Shown here one piece after another: positions 11,901 to 17,357 of a stretch of DNA of 28,277 bases; the stretch's first letter is position 1; each line of letters opens with the position of its first letter. Made by a program: the position numbers and the translations under genes. Under the pieces are notes generated by a model. It ran no database searches, was not told the DNA's origin, and worked only from the letters and a program-made list of their open reading frames with translations. The stretch comes from a virus. The DNA lies in the IMG/VR virus record IMGVR_UViG_3300030389_002916, positions 1-28,277 of that record, one strand, 5' to 3'.

Positions 11901-14900
11901 TGAGTTTTCAGAAATCATGATGGTTGATGATGACACTCGTGTATTCATGACAGAATATGGAAATGTTGCAACTGGGGCAGGAGCAGCGTCAGTTGGTGAC
12001 ATAGGAACTATAGATGGAAGAAGAGATGGATCTGATTGTTTCACAGAAATAACATTTACTCCAGCAGCAAACAAGGCTGTCGAAGTTAAGACATTTATTC
12101 ATGCCCTCAAGGTGGTTGGTGATAGTTCTAAAACAGCAGATATTGAACTTCAATCAGCATCAATCCAAACTAAATTTGATGTGTATGAAGGAACTTTCTT
12201 TGGGTCTAAGACTGGTTTCCCAATATTAAATGAAACTAATCAGATATTCAAAAAAGATTTTGATGGATCAAGCACAGATATTGTTAACATAACAAATAAT
12301 ACTATTAGCATTCCAAACCATTTCTTCGTAACTGGTGAAGAGGTTGAATATCGTATAAAACAACCAATAGTAGGATGTACTACCACAGGTGTTGGAGCAA
12401 CCACAGATTCTATTGGTATCGCTGCAACCTTCTTCCCTGCTGTTCAAGGTCAAGTTAGTTTAGGAGCAACTTTAACTCACATTCCAAACTCAGCGTTTAT
12501 TATTAAAGTTAGTGATAGTTTAGTTAAACTTGCAGCATCCGCAGAGAACGCATTAAAATCTATCGCAGTTCCTTTAGATATTACTGCTGTTGGTATAGGA
12601 ACATCACACAGTTTAATAAGTAAAAACCAAAATACAAGGGCCTTAATAGCAATTGATAATATTATTCAAAGCCCAATTGTAGGTACTGGAGTTACATCAT
12701 CCCTTACTGCTGACTTTGCTAAAGGTGATATTATAATGTCAACTTCAGGTATAACTTCTTTCTTTGCTGGTGATGTTATTAAAGTTGGTGTTGATACGAC
12801 TGGAAGTGAAATGATGAAGATTATATCTGTTAATCATGCTGGAGTATCTAATGCCATCCGAGTTCAAAGAGGTTGGATGGGAACAAAACTCATAGATCAT
12901 GTTAATAAAGATCTTATTGAAAAGATGAGTGGTAATTATAATATTGTTGATAGCACTCTTAATTTTGCTGAAGCACCAAAAGGTGGTAGACCTTTAAGTG
13001 TTGGAAGCACAGGTCTTCCATCTAGTGATAGAGACTTTGTTGGTATTACAACCACTTCAAGTTTTAGTGGAAGGATATTCAACAGATCTGGTATTAAAGG
13101 TGGTAACTTTGACGCATACTCTAGAAACTATTCAATAGATGATATATCTCAACAGTTTACTGGTATTGCAACTGCTAATAGAAGATCAGAGGTATTCACT
13201 CTTAAATCAGATAAACAAGATGTAACTGGTATTGCTACTAACCTTGGTATTGTATTAGTCAATGGTATATTACAGGGTGCTGGTCAATTAAATGATTATG
13301 AATTATCTGAAGTTTCTGGAATCACATCTATAACATTTACAGGAACTGCATCATCTCAATTTAACGATGTTCAAAGTGCAACTGTTCCTGTTGGTGGTAT
13401 TATCATATCAGTCGGTTCAAGCGAAGGATTAGGATATCAACCTTTGGTTGGTGCTGGTGCTACCATTGATTTTGATAACATAGGTAAAGTTAAATCAGTT
13501 AGTATTGGTAATAGTGGTTCTGGTTATAGAGTAAATCCAGGCCCAGCATCTGCATCAACAACAAGTTCAATTGGTGGTGTTGGAATAGTAACCGTTGTTA
13601 ACGTTGCTGTTGCTACAACAACTTCAGGTGGAACCCCAACTATTCAAAATATTGGAACTGCAGCAGTATTGAATGGTCGTGTCGTAAGTATTGCTGTTAC
13701 AAATACTGGTTCAATACCTGGTATAGGAACTCAGAACCCAATATTAGCTGGAAATAATTTAGGATATGGTGCTTCAACATTCAATGCGATAATTGACAAA
13801 CCATTACCATATCAAGATATTCCTTTGTGGTATGATAATGATGCATTTGATCCAGTTGGTGGTGGTGGTTCTCAAGCAAGGGCAAACATAACCGTTGGTG
13901 TTGCAACCACTGGTGGTCGCGTAATTGATTTTGAGATTACAAATACTGGATATGGATATGGTATCGGTCATACTTTGACTGTTCCTACATTTGCAAGTGC
14001 ACCTGGTGAATCATATGCGATTCCAATAGATGCACATTTATTCAAACCATTCCAGTTATCAATACAGAATGTTCATCATGATGAGTTTAATATGTGGACG
14101 ATGGGTGAATTACAGGCTCTTGATGATTTTTCAAGTCTATTTAATGGATCTAGAAAATCATTCCCACTCACAGCTGGTGGTGAGGCATTTGCTATACAGG
14201 CAAGAACTGGTTCAAACATTGTTGTAAGAAATACTATCATTTTGACAATAAATGATGTTTTACAAGTGCCAGGTGAAGGTTACGAATTTAACGGTGGTGG
14301 AACAATAACATTTACTGAAGCACCAAACGCAGGTGATATAATGAGAATATTCTTCTATAGAGGAACTGGTGGTGAAGACGTAAAAGATAGAGATATTGTG
14401 GAGACAGTTAAAGTTGGTGATGATTTACAAATTAAATTTGATCCTGGTTATAACACAAGAACTTTTGTTGAGTTTCCCAGAGCAGTTCATGAAATTAAGT
14501 CATCAGATACTGTTGTAACTAATCAATATTTTGGAAGAGGTTTAGGTGATGATGCAACTGAGTTAAGACCTGTTAAATGGTATAAACAACTTGAAGATAG
14601 GTTTATAGATGGAAAGATTGTTCGTAAGGATAGACCAATATATGAACCAAATCTATTCCCATCTGCATATTTAACCCAATCAGTTGGTGTTGGTGAAACA
14701 ACAATATTCATTGATAGTTGTAAACCGTTCTTTAATCCTGAGAATGAAAACCCTACAGATAGAAACTTCCAAAAAGATATTCAAATCGTTAATGCAAGTG
14801 CCCAATATGAATTTATTGCTGGTGCTGCTGCGACTGCAATCGTATCTATCGCCAATACAATATCATTCTTCTCAATTACAGATGGTGGTAATGGTTACAC

Positions 14901-15741
14901 TGCTGTTCCTGAAGTTAGGATACAGCAACCAATAAGTATTGGTGGAACTCCATTTGCAGGTATTGGAACCACTGCCACAGCCATCGCGACTGCTACAGTC
15001 ACTAATGGATCTATTTCATCAATTACAGTGGGCATTAATTCAGGGATTGTTGGAACTGGTTATACTTCTGCTGCACCTCCTGTAGTCTTAATTGCTCCTC
15101 CTACATATGTAAGAGAAGAAAATAGTATTGATTTATATGAGGGAGACTTTGGTGTTATTACTAAAGTTGGTATAGTAACCAATCTCTCTGATACAACAGC
15201 ACCCACAGGAATTGGTATTGGAACTGGAGTTGTATTTGATCTATATGTTCCAAAGAATTCTCCATTAAGAGACGCTGCTATCAACAGCCCTGATGCCATA
15301 ACAAGAAGTGGATTACAGACTGGATATTACTTTACAGTTAGCAATTCCAATATTGGTTCTGGTGTTACTGCGGTTTCTATGACTGGTTCTATTGGATATG
15401 TTGGTGTTGGAACCACTGCTCTAGATGGTATATATGAGGTTGCACACCATGTTGGAATAACAACTATTGGAATTGGCACTGATCAATTAGAGGAAGCAAC
15501 AAGAGTGTTCTGTAGAGTTCTAGGTTGGAACGGATTAGAGAATACTGTTGGTTATTCTACAGTGGGTCAGGGTCATAGCACTCGATACTTAGGTGACTTT
15601 AGTTGGGGTCGATTACAACTAAATGATAGACAAGTAGCACAAGCATATACTGTTAATACTAATAATGGTGTTACTGGTATTAAGACGGGGCCACAGGTTA
15701 AGAGAAAGATTGCTCTTAAAGCTGAGAACTTCGTCGTCTAA
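2911..15741 (+). CDS. Giant gp7-like baseplate wedge protein with massive beta-repeat insertion (4,276 aa)
   Basis: One uninterrupted frame of 4,276 codons, roughly 450 kDa, four times T4 gp7 (1,032 aa). Residues 1-60 are helical (EFLSAYYQGQEYQGG). Residues 198-223 read KDFYNSRGTDESFKLLFKSL then YNEEVDI, which matches the T4 gp7 segment DFYSTKGIEASYKFLF..LYNEEVEI. A second gp7-like piece appears only at residues 2531-2570 (NEYYQRFAYAIKSRVF then KWKDIVNTLNHTAGF), corresponding to T4 gp7 YYVMKIKSNLPSSRWKSDV and the GF that follows. Between them lie about 2,250 residues of beta-rich repeats, including a YHYH-like domain near 1291-1405. About 1,700 further residues follow the core, containing more repeats, a gp10-like strand module near 3730-3820 and the C-terminal FSWGRLQLNDRQ region. 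No signal peptide or membrane helix. It starts three bases after gene 6, so its position is that of gene 7. Assignment to gp7 rests on the two core pieces and gene order; the role of the inserts is unknown. Confidence 0.85.
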   Translation: MTDKRVQINKVVKEQLPSYVKDDSPLVGEFLSAYYQGQEYQGGPIDIINNLDSYIQLNKSGNLVGFTTLSSAVGQFDQTISVKDVTGFPDNYGLLKIDNEIISYTGVNTSTNSFTGCIRGFAGITSFSNPDEPEEFIFSTSKAASHAVGIGTSGGVVENLSILFLQEFLKKSKKQFLPGFQKDLNPALNQPQFIRHSKDFYNSRGTDESFKLLFKSLYNEEVDIVRPADYVIAPSDANYRKTRDIIVEAIQGDPMDLENRTLFQDPYENLSRASGPVSMVERVRVGLLTETYYKVSIDASFGTGSSDELTYGNFAIHANSKNVGAVGVGQTYIDVDSTIGFPDKGALTFVYQNGTVGVCTYSSTNITQFLGITGITTTIKDATSIRQNTYVYALGQANSTAGVTTDGIRCRITGVLSGVELPDTFYQRKGAKIKLKSLGKIANVNDFKSNNWIYNVQPKYNIDTITLQDASNNTYEVVTKDFHRIRLNDNVTIQTNNATLDGTYAVTDVLSNVKLRIRGSAISSLSAVVAITKTIAKGNSDGTSVDDNHQHLNDYTANVQNIYMEEVGYAHTLSKLKNLVASNSIPTYGSNHKLNPSTQKIKLSGTFKGGQTIIGITTGSNDHNFFSGDAIYYTPQKQSDGTIDSFLFSEGLYFVERVNLNDIKLAKSRSNLYDGNYTKVSETTVTTDIVDNTFEKYEFHQKQILPQKLFREIDMPVYDGKKYKTRIGYNGILINGVEILSYKSQDLCYYGDIKSIDVTGSGRKYDVINPPQLAINDGVGAGATGYVATRGSLQEIRILEPGFDYVDIPKVSISGGNGTGAVAECKMVTVPHQVVFNAGSASQTIVVTGSDDFNVGFLTYHKFRNHERVVYDTFGEKGLAGLSTGAIYYVNTDTPTGMTTISSWVGYTGTTWYPEKTIRLHRNLNDAVAGINTLGFTAAGEGNHQFRSLNGKSQVGSINVLEPGEGYENKLKTCEPAGINTALDRITINNHDYKTGEIVTYTADSNGTAIEGLSSDKKYYVYVIDDNTFKLSTVGVGTTAKDFYLKTKQYENFRSIGVGTHSFNYDPISVKVEGIIGISSIEGKTFQCVPQPLFRGEVTSVHLTNGGVGYGASEILNFNRQPRVDLYTGVSGELLPVVAGGSIIDVAIQNRGQSYNTPPSISVTGIGTGAELVPEIVDGQIRSVKIIKGGIGYGASTTSLNVEAAGEFAIFNVNLKTWQVNEVRKNFINIDDSDVFIEKPTQLSRELQCSHAYAPRGLRKIVYQNNSDGDPLYGSRDLTLSSDVEENKTQHSPIIGWAYDGLPIYGPYGYEKSTGGSVTQLNSGYSIDLKANRPPTSVFPQEFFIDDFTWNSNTDESYLDENNGRFGITPEYPNGTYAYFTTLESTVTADASDPFNNFKKPKFPYLIGENFWAQPNEFNFLSKSNQDAINLNETGWVRNTEPYELLQDDSSYAYVSQSYKSVTQEGSIVYASEGSVEKIGIVTGGSSYQVGDKLVFEEKVAENFETVGKVSRVKGPGIGTIAVTNVKLNNIEFYPSEERGRFVGIHTTPLGIENGDKIFISGITTTSSQLGGKTFNVGIKSSRLLVSEGIGSVAATGLVTFFNVQGKLASPNANLNSLNLRENDILKVGIGTRQEKVKILNVDAANSRLRVLRDQDGTETGAHVGLSHTIRTIIEEDPRKFSIDVGFTTTFQNEVDFEYYFNPVESVGVGTTAGPGIGTTVSFSVPGGGITSLFVPTRSIFLPNHKFKTGDEVRYKRNTGDSLGIATNRANADLRVKSADLSEDVPLFVAKLSDDLIGLSTVRIGLGTGGGGIDPEDIFTGVGHTIKEQSLVYFVGIGTGKYHSLTKSYSDTVKGSIEKNLVTVSTASSHGMTGNDRVILSVNSGTTETVPIKYNKSNRKLIARTLDFVGAGINTSGSLEGIPGTIEILDHKMVTGQRVVYTTTTSVSGLTDDEEYFVYVINKDTIKLCGSRFQTKQRRPKFVELGVQGEGSAGTLNLVNPPLEFYKNGTITFDLSDSSLSYVKIADTLPAFDLKLYTDYNFVHEYESNQKSSTFNVSRTGTVGVDGKLILTFNQNTPKILYYNLVANTSSDNPDINKELVLDREIIGNNSISFRDSRYAGQFNILANSTNTFTYNLDRYPEVASYTSSDTTILSYETTSKTAYGPIAAVSLSEKGKGYTRLPGVSTVTSDTGSNAILEASSTSIGVPQTTKLESIGFDYPSDFTLRPQSKLPQIIKISALSGLKRVGITSYGRGYNHPPSLVVLDGVTRAKDNDVDLVYNLSTPDEPGYVDIIENTYGLSNVTPFIIPVGNPNGIRITNLVYDSSTDTVAATLKVAYSLAEEFPIEVGDRVLVENVSVGVGSTGKGYNSESYDYRTFEITQVHQNLGNVGVVTYSLGGNLPSGEIPGNFNSTLSSGILVRERDFPQFSAELQPNTFNTKETLTSETSVGPVSGVVAEYDPASQWLTIEAASDFEVGKIIQSEVTGAKGTVSEIVLTFDTNFLVDYFSLVNNGWEYETGFLSNILQVTHENEYYQRFAYAIKSRVFMEKWKDIVNTLNHTAGFQKFSNLQVESSLPVANKATMVVGLAGTVTGVIDLIGNESLNEVNNFDLVTENLKSRSPAAGNLSDEITFQNRILIDYAESVGNRVITIDNISDDFNDLPRTTAFSEVGRFSITGNKENRFMVYVKDRLFEGERQLIMVNALFDPISGQSMINQYGSVDTVRDLGSMDTDVDGSEAVLRFFPNKSEFNNYNVTTLSYNLNELVGSATSQILGLSTSIGVGSSTSALVHIGAATTLAGFSQAGDETEVIIATVGTASTTGIATGRLDELHNPRSAKVIVSIATSEGTVEYNELNMIMHQSGGPDLGGGAVGLGTTVAFEQYGQLTIHNRRDSLAAEPLGSFRPHVVGLGTTAQIQIGFTPRAGIATAYINSVTIGISSEIYTGIGTIALENGALIAQGSAIPSRSSPYAVGIGSYSEEFDAAYAIVQVKDVTNDRYEFSEIMMVDDDTRVFMTEYGNVATGAGAASVGDIGTIDGRRDGSDCFTEITFTPAANKAVEVKTFIHALKVVGDSSKTADIELQSASIQTKFDVYEGTFFGSKTGFPILNETNQIFKKDFDGSSTDIVNITNNTISIPNHFFVTGEEVEYRIKQPIVGCTTTGVGATTDSIGIAATFFPAVQGQVSLGATLTHIPNSAFIIKVSDSLVKLAASAENALKSIAVPLDITAVGIGTSHSLISKNQNTRALIAIDNIIQSPIVGTGVTSSLTADFAKGDIIMSTSGITSFFAGDVIKVGVDTTGSEMMKIISVNHAGVSNAIRVQRGWMGTKLIDHVNKDLIEKMSGNYNIVDSTLNFAEAPKGGRPLSVGSTGLPSSDRDFVGITTTSSFSGRIFNRSGIKGGNFDAYSRNYSIDDISQQFTGIATANRRSEVFTLKSDKQDVTGIATNLGIVLVNGILQGAGQLNDYELSEVSGITSITFTGTASSQFNDVQSATVPVGGIIISVGSSEGLGYQPLVGAGATIDFDNIGKVKSVSIGNSGSGYRVNPGPASASTTSSIGGVGIVTVVNVAVATTTSGGTPTIQNIGTAAVLNGRVVSIAVTNTGSIPGIGTQNPILAGNNLGYGASTFNAIIDKPLPYQDIPLWYDNDAFDPVGGGGSQARANITVGVATTGGRVIDFEITNTGYGYGIGHTLTVPTFASAPGESYAIPIDAHLFKPFQLSIQNVHHDEFNMWTMGELQALDDFSSLFNGSRKSFPLTAGGEAFAIQARTGSNIVVRNTIILTINDVLQVPGEGYEFNGGGTITFTEAPNAGDIMRIFFYRGTGGEDVKDRDIVETVKVGDDLQIKFDPGYNTRTFVEFPRAVHEIKSSDTVVTNQYFGRGLGDDATELRPVKWYKQLEDRFIDGKIVRKDRPIYEPNLFPSAYLTQSVGVGETTIFIDSCKPFFNPENENPTDRNFQKDIQIVNASAQYEFIAGAAATAIVSIANTISFFSITDGGNGYTAVPEVRIQQPISIGGTPFAGIGTTATAIATATVTNGSISSITVGINSGIVGTGYTSAAPPVVLIAPPTYVREENSIDLYEGDFGVITKVGIVTNLSDTTAPTGIGIGTGVVFDLYVPKNSPLRDAAINSPDAITRSGLQTGYYFTVSNSNIGSGVTAVSMTGSIGYVGVGTTALDGIYEVAHHVGITTIGIGTDQLEEATRVFCRVLGWNGLENTVGYSTVGQGHSTRYLGDFSWGRLQLNDRQVAQAYTVNTNNGVTGIKTGPQVKRKIALKAENFVV
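3157..3300 (+). repeat. Repeat module C, copy 1 (DNEIISYTG...RG)
   Basis: Encodes VTGFPDNYGLLKIDNEIISY, then TG, a short loop and FTGCIRGFAG. The same pattern (a short strand ending in DEII.YTG, a variable loop, then ITG.-RG) recurs in the 2,576-aa protein near 23900-24020. Here it is inserted inside the N-terminal helical part of the gp7-like core. Confidence 0.55.
4775..4915 (+). repeat. Repeat module B copy (NH.F.sGD.V.Y ... YFV..v....IKLa)
   Basis: Encodes DHNFFSGDAIYYTP, a loop, then GLYFVERVNLNDIKLAKS. It is the first well-preserved copy of a module seen at least five times in the gp7-like giant; a weaker relative lies at about 4351-4464 (DFHRIRLNDNVTIQT). Confidence 0.5.
5161..6529 (+). 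repeat. Cluster of GxGY repeat modules (type A) with one type B copy
   Basis: Six type-A repeats of the form hydrophobic strand, then gG-x-G-Y, a short loop and a second strand: IKSIDVTGSGRKY (5170), LQEIRILEPGFDY (5287), VGSINVLEPGEGY (5774), VTSVHLTNGGVGY (6205), IIDVAIQNRGQSY (6337) and IRSVKIIKGGIGY (6451). Several are followed by PP-x-hydrophobic strand and GxGTGA. A type-B copy, NHDYKTGEIVTY then KYYVYVIDDNTFKLS, lies at 5875-6009, and a diverged one near 5487-5590. Likely beta-rich extended structure. Confidence 0.6.
6658..7150 (+). other. YHYH-like domain inside the giant protein
   Basis: Residues about 1250-1413 contain HSPIIGWAYDGLPIYGPYGY (1291-1310), later YPNGTYAYF (1372-1380) and FPYLIGENFW. 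These are hallmarks of the YHYH domain family found in cyanophage structural proteins and some secreted bacterial proteins. The second H of the name motif is replaced here (TYAYF where the family often has YHYH). Function is unknown; it is one domain of the large frame, not a separate gene. Confidence 0.65.
7336..7404 (+). repeat. Single type-A GxGY-like repeat
   Basis: Encodes VEKIGIVTGGSSYQVGDKLV, which has the strand-GG-x-x-Y-strand layout of the type A module. It follows the YHYH-like domain. Confidence 0.45.
7764..7910 (+). repeat. Repeat module C, diverged copy
   Basis: Encodes LRENDILKVGIGTRQEKVKI, then VDAANSRLRVLRDQDGT and GAHVG. The layout (IL.VG....EKVKI......N..LRV.RDQ.GT.-.-.H) matches the copy at 12766-12906 and more loosely the module C copies at 3157 and 23900. 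Confidence 0.45.
8137..8330 (+). repeat. Repeat module B copy
   Basis: Encodes PNHKFKTGDEVRYKRN, a loop, then LFVAKLSDDLIGLSTVRIG. It matches the other B copies (NH-x-F-x-TG-x-x-V-x-Y, then a strand, then an IxLs strand). Confidence 0.55.
8698..8825 (+). repeat. Repeat module B copy
   Basis: Encodes DHKMVTGQRVVYTTTT, SGLTDDEEYFVYVIN and KDTIKLCGS. It is the cleanest copy of the module, very similar in layout to the one at 5875-6009 (GLSSDKKYYVYVIDDNTFKL). Confidence 0.6.
9410..9711 (+). repeat. Two type-A GxGY repeats
   Basis: Encodes IAAVSLSEKGKGYTRLPGVS at 9410 and LKRVGITSYGRGYNHPPSLV at 9640. Both have a strand, GxGY, a proline-containing turn, and a second strand. Confidence 0.55.
10348..10630 (+). 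other. Second half of the gp7 core within the giant gene
   Basis: Residues 2531-2570 (NEYYQRFAYAIKSRVF, then EKWKDIVNTLNHTAGFQKF) are helical, unlike the surrounding beta-rich repeats. They match the C-terminal T4 gp7 segment with YYVMKIKS, W, V, H/P and GF in the same order. This marks where the conserved gp7 scaffold resumes after the long insert. It is preceded by a KGTVSEI module of type D (10360-10390). Confidence 0.65.
12313..12540 (+). repeat. Repeat module B copy with long loop
   Basis: Encodes PNHFFVTGEEVEYRIKQ, a loop containing GVGATTDSIGIAAT, then SAFIIKVSDSLVKLAASAEN. Start and end match the B module, with a longer internal loop than other copies. Confidence 0.55.
12766..12906 (+). 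repeat. Repeat module C copy
   Basis: Encodes GDVIKVGVDTTGSEMMKIIS, then NAIRVQRGWMGTKLIDH. It has the strand-loop-strand-RG layout of module C. Confidence 0.5.
13490..13995 (+). repeat. Type-A GxGY repeat cluster
   Basis: Encodes VKSVSIGNSGSGYRVNPGPA (13492), VVSIAVTNTGSIPGIGTQNP (13682) and VIDFEITNTGYGYGIGHTLT (13922). The consensus strand, N/S-x-G-x-GY and following strand are clear in the first and third copies; the middle copy is degenerate. Confidence 0.55.
14098..14375 (+). other. gp10-like strand module (FNGSRKSFPLT...VLQVPG..Y)
   Basis: Residues about 3730-3820 contain FSSLFNGSRKSFPLT, IILTINDVLQVPGEGYEF, ITFTEAPNAGDIMRIFFYRG. This layout (a ligand-loop strand, an N-D/N-G-x-x-Q-x-P-G-x-x-Y hairpin, then FTxAPxxGD and a strand) is a common phage tail-fibre and baseplate module and resembles the middle part of T4 gp10. 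A weaker relative (LVNGILQGAGQLNDYEL) lies at about 13255-13310. Confidence 0.5.
14860..15105 (+). repeat. Two type-A GxGY repeats near the end of the giant gene
   Basis: Encodes ISFFSITDGGNGYTAVPEVR (14862) and ISSITVGINSGIVGTGYTSA with PPVVLIAPP (15014-15104). They are separated by a GIGTTATAIATATVTNG linker. Confidence 0.6.
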
Positions 15742-15748
15742 ATAAATA
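15741..15748 (+). promoter_or_regulatory. Candidate late promoter upstream of gene 8
   Basis: AATAAATA matches NATAAATA exactly. It begins on the last base of the giant gene's TAA stop and lies 22 bases before the gene 8 ATG, in a 29-base gap that has no hairpin. Confidence 0.6.
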
Positions 15749-15770
15749 AAAAAAGTGTAAACAAAAGTTC

Positions 15771-17351
15771 ATGTCGGCAATCATAACGGATCAAATAAGA
15801 ATATTAAACGCAAAGAATTTCGTTGCTGGTGTATCCACTTCGACTAACTCTTACTATGCATTTGTGGGTTTACCAAATCCAACTAGTATTCAAAGTGACT
15901 GGGATTCTAATCCTCCAGCACCAATTGATAGTTTCGATAGAATGAATGACTATCATGATAGTATTATTGCTGTAAAAAGAGTAACAGCTGCTGATGTAAA
16001 GCAAATAGTTCCTAAGTTAAATTGGAACTCTGGAACAACATATGATTATTATAGACACGATTATAACATTTCTAATGCACCACCAAACTCTGGTGGAACA
16101 TCTTTATACACTGCAAATTACTTTGTTGTTAATAGCGATTTTAGAGTTTATATCTGTTTACAAAACGGAACAACACCTGAAACACCTGACGGTAAACCAT
16201 CTCTAGACGAACCAACCTTTACGGATTTAGAACCAAGAACACCTGGTACATCTGGAGACGGATATATATGGAAATATCTGTATAGTATTAAACCTGCAGA
16301 TTTAATTAAATTTGATTCCACTGATTTCATGCCAGTTCCATCAAATTGGGGTGATAATGCTGCAGATGCATCTGTAAAAAATAACGCTGTAGATGGTAGT
16401 ATTAAAATCGTCGTTGTCAAAGATAGAGGAACTGGTATAGGAACTGCTAACCAAACTTATACTAGAGTTCCAATTAAAGGTGATGGATTTGACGCAGAAT
16501 GCACTGTTGTTGTTAATAACGATTCACAGATAGAAAGTGTTACCATATCAAATGAAGGATATGGATATACTTATGGTAATGTTGATTTAGCTGCTGGATC
16601 TGTTCCAACTCCAACGGGTATCCCAGTTCTTGATGTAATTATTTCACCACCAGGTGGTCATGGTGCAGATATCTATAGAGAGTTGGGTGCGACCAGTGCT
16701 TTAATGTATGCGAGAATTGAAAATGATGCTGAGAACCCAGATTTTGTAACGGGAAATCAAATTTCTAGAATAGGTCTCTTAGAGAATCCAAAAGCATTTA
16801 ACTCTAATGAAATACTTACATTAGATAAAGCAAGTGCTGCTTTCGCTTTAAGACTATCTGGAACTGGATATAGCTCTGTAACATTTACGGCAGATGATTA
16901 TATAAGTCAAACCGTAGGAACAGGTCAAACTGCTGTCGGAAGAGTAATTTCTTACGATCAAACAACGGGTGTTTTAAAATATTGGCAGGATAGAACAATT
17001 GCTGGTTTTGCTACCGCAAGATCAAGTGGTATCAGCACAACATTGTTTCCTGTTCACCTAGACGCAAATGTTCCAAGTTACAACACCACAAGATTTACTT
17101 CAGAACCAACTGCTGGTGGAAGTGTAACAATTGTGGGTGGTAGTTCTAATTTATCAATTAGCACATCATTTTCAGGTCTTTCCACCACTCTAAATAATAG
17201 AACATACTACCTTGGTCAATCATTTACCAAAGGAGTCTCTAATCCAGAGGTTGATAGATATTCTGGAAATATGATTTATGTTGATCACAGACCATCAATT
17301 ACAAGATCTTCCAATCAAAAAGAAGATATCAAAATAATATTACAGTTCTAA
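15771..17351 (+). CDS. 8: Baseplate wedge subunit gp8, enlarged
   Basis: A 526-aa protein whose two ends match T4 gp8 (334 aa), a wedge protein that binds gp7 and gp10. The N-terminal third has FVGLPNPTS and VKRVTAADVKQIVPKLNW; DGYIWKYLYSI at residues 163-173 matches DGYVWEYLFEI of T4 gp8. The last 28 residues, GNMIYVDHRPS then QKEDIKIILQF, match the T4 end GEMIYMENRPP..EEINILFTF. The roughly 190 extra residues lie between these anchors and include a type-A repeat (IESVTISNEGYGYTYGNVDL, 16530-16600) and a type-D module (GTGQTAVGRVISYDQTTGVL, about 16916-16976). There is no clear Shine-Dalgarno; the start is supported by the late-promoter box just upstream and by family alignment. The next gene begins six bases after its stop. 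Confidence 0.93.
   Translation: MSAIITDQIRILNAKNFVAGVSTSTNSYYAFVGLPNPTSIQSDWDSNPPAPIDSFDRMNDYHDSIIAVKRVTAADVKQIVPKLNWNSGTTYDYYRHDYNISNAPPNSGGTSLYTANYFVVNSDFRVYICLQNGTTPETPDGKPSLDEPTFTDLEPRTPGTSGDGYIWKYLYSIKPADLIKFDSTDFMPVPSNWGDNAADASVKNNAVDGSIKIVVVKDRGTGIGTANQTYTRVPIKGDGFDAECTVVVNNDSQIESVTISNEGYGYTYGNVDLAAGSVPTPTGIPVLDVIISPPGGHGADIYRELGATSALMYARIENDAENPDFVTGNQISRIGLLENPKAFNSNEILTLDKASAAFALRLSGTGYSSVTFTADDYISQTVGTGQTAVGRVISYDQTTGVLKYWQDRTIAGFATARSSGISTTLFPVHLDANVPSYNTTRFTSEPTAGGSVTIVGGSSNLSISTSFSGLSTTLNNRTYYLGQSFTKGVSNPEVDRYSGNMIYVDHRPSITRSSNQKEDIKIILQF
16530..16600 (+). repeat. Type-A GxGY repeat inside gp8
   Basis: Encodes IESVTISNEGYGYTYGNVDL. It has the same layout as the copies in the giant gene and gp14, and lies in the part of gp8 that has no T4 counterpart. 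Confidence 0.6.
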
Positions 17352-17357
17352 TTAACT

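Noticed and set aside
5161-15105. Repeats as a CRISPR array or DNA satellite.
   Set aside because: Repeats are diverged at DNA level, in frame, of unequal spacing and coding for protein modules.
2911-15741. Intein or homing endonuclease insertion explaining the gp7 expansion.
   Set aside because: No splicing-block residues (Cys/Ser start with HN-Cys/Ser end) or endonuclease motif were seen at the insert borders; the insert is made of repeats.
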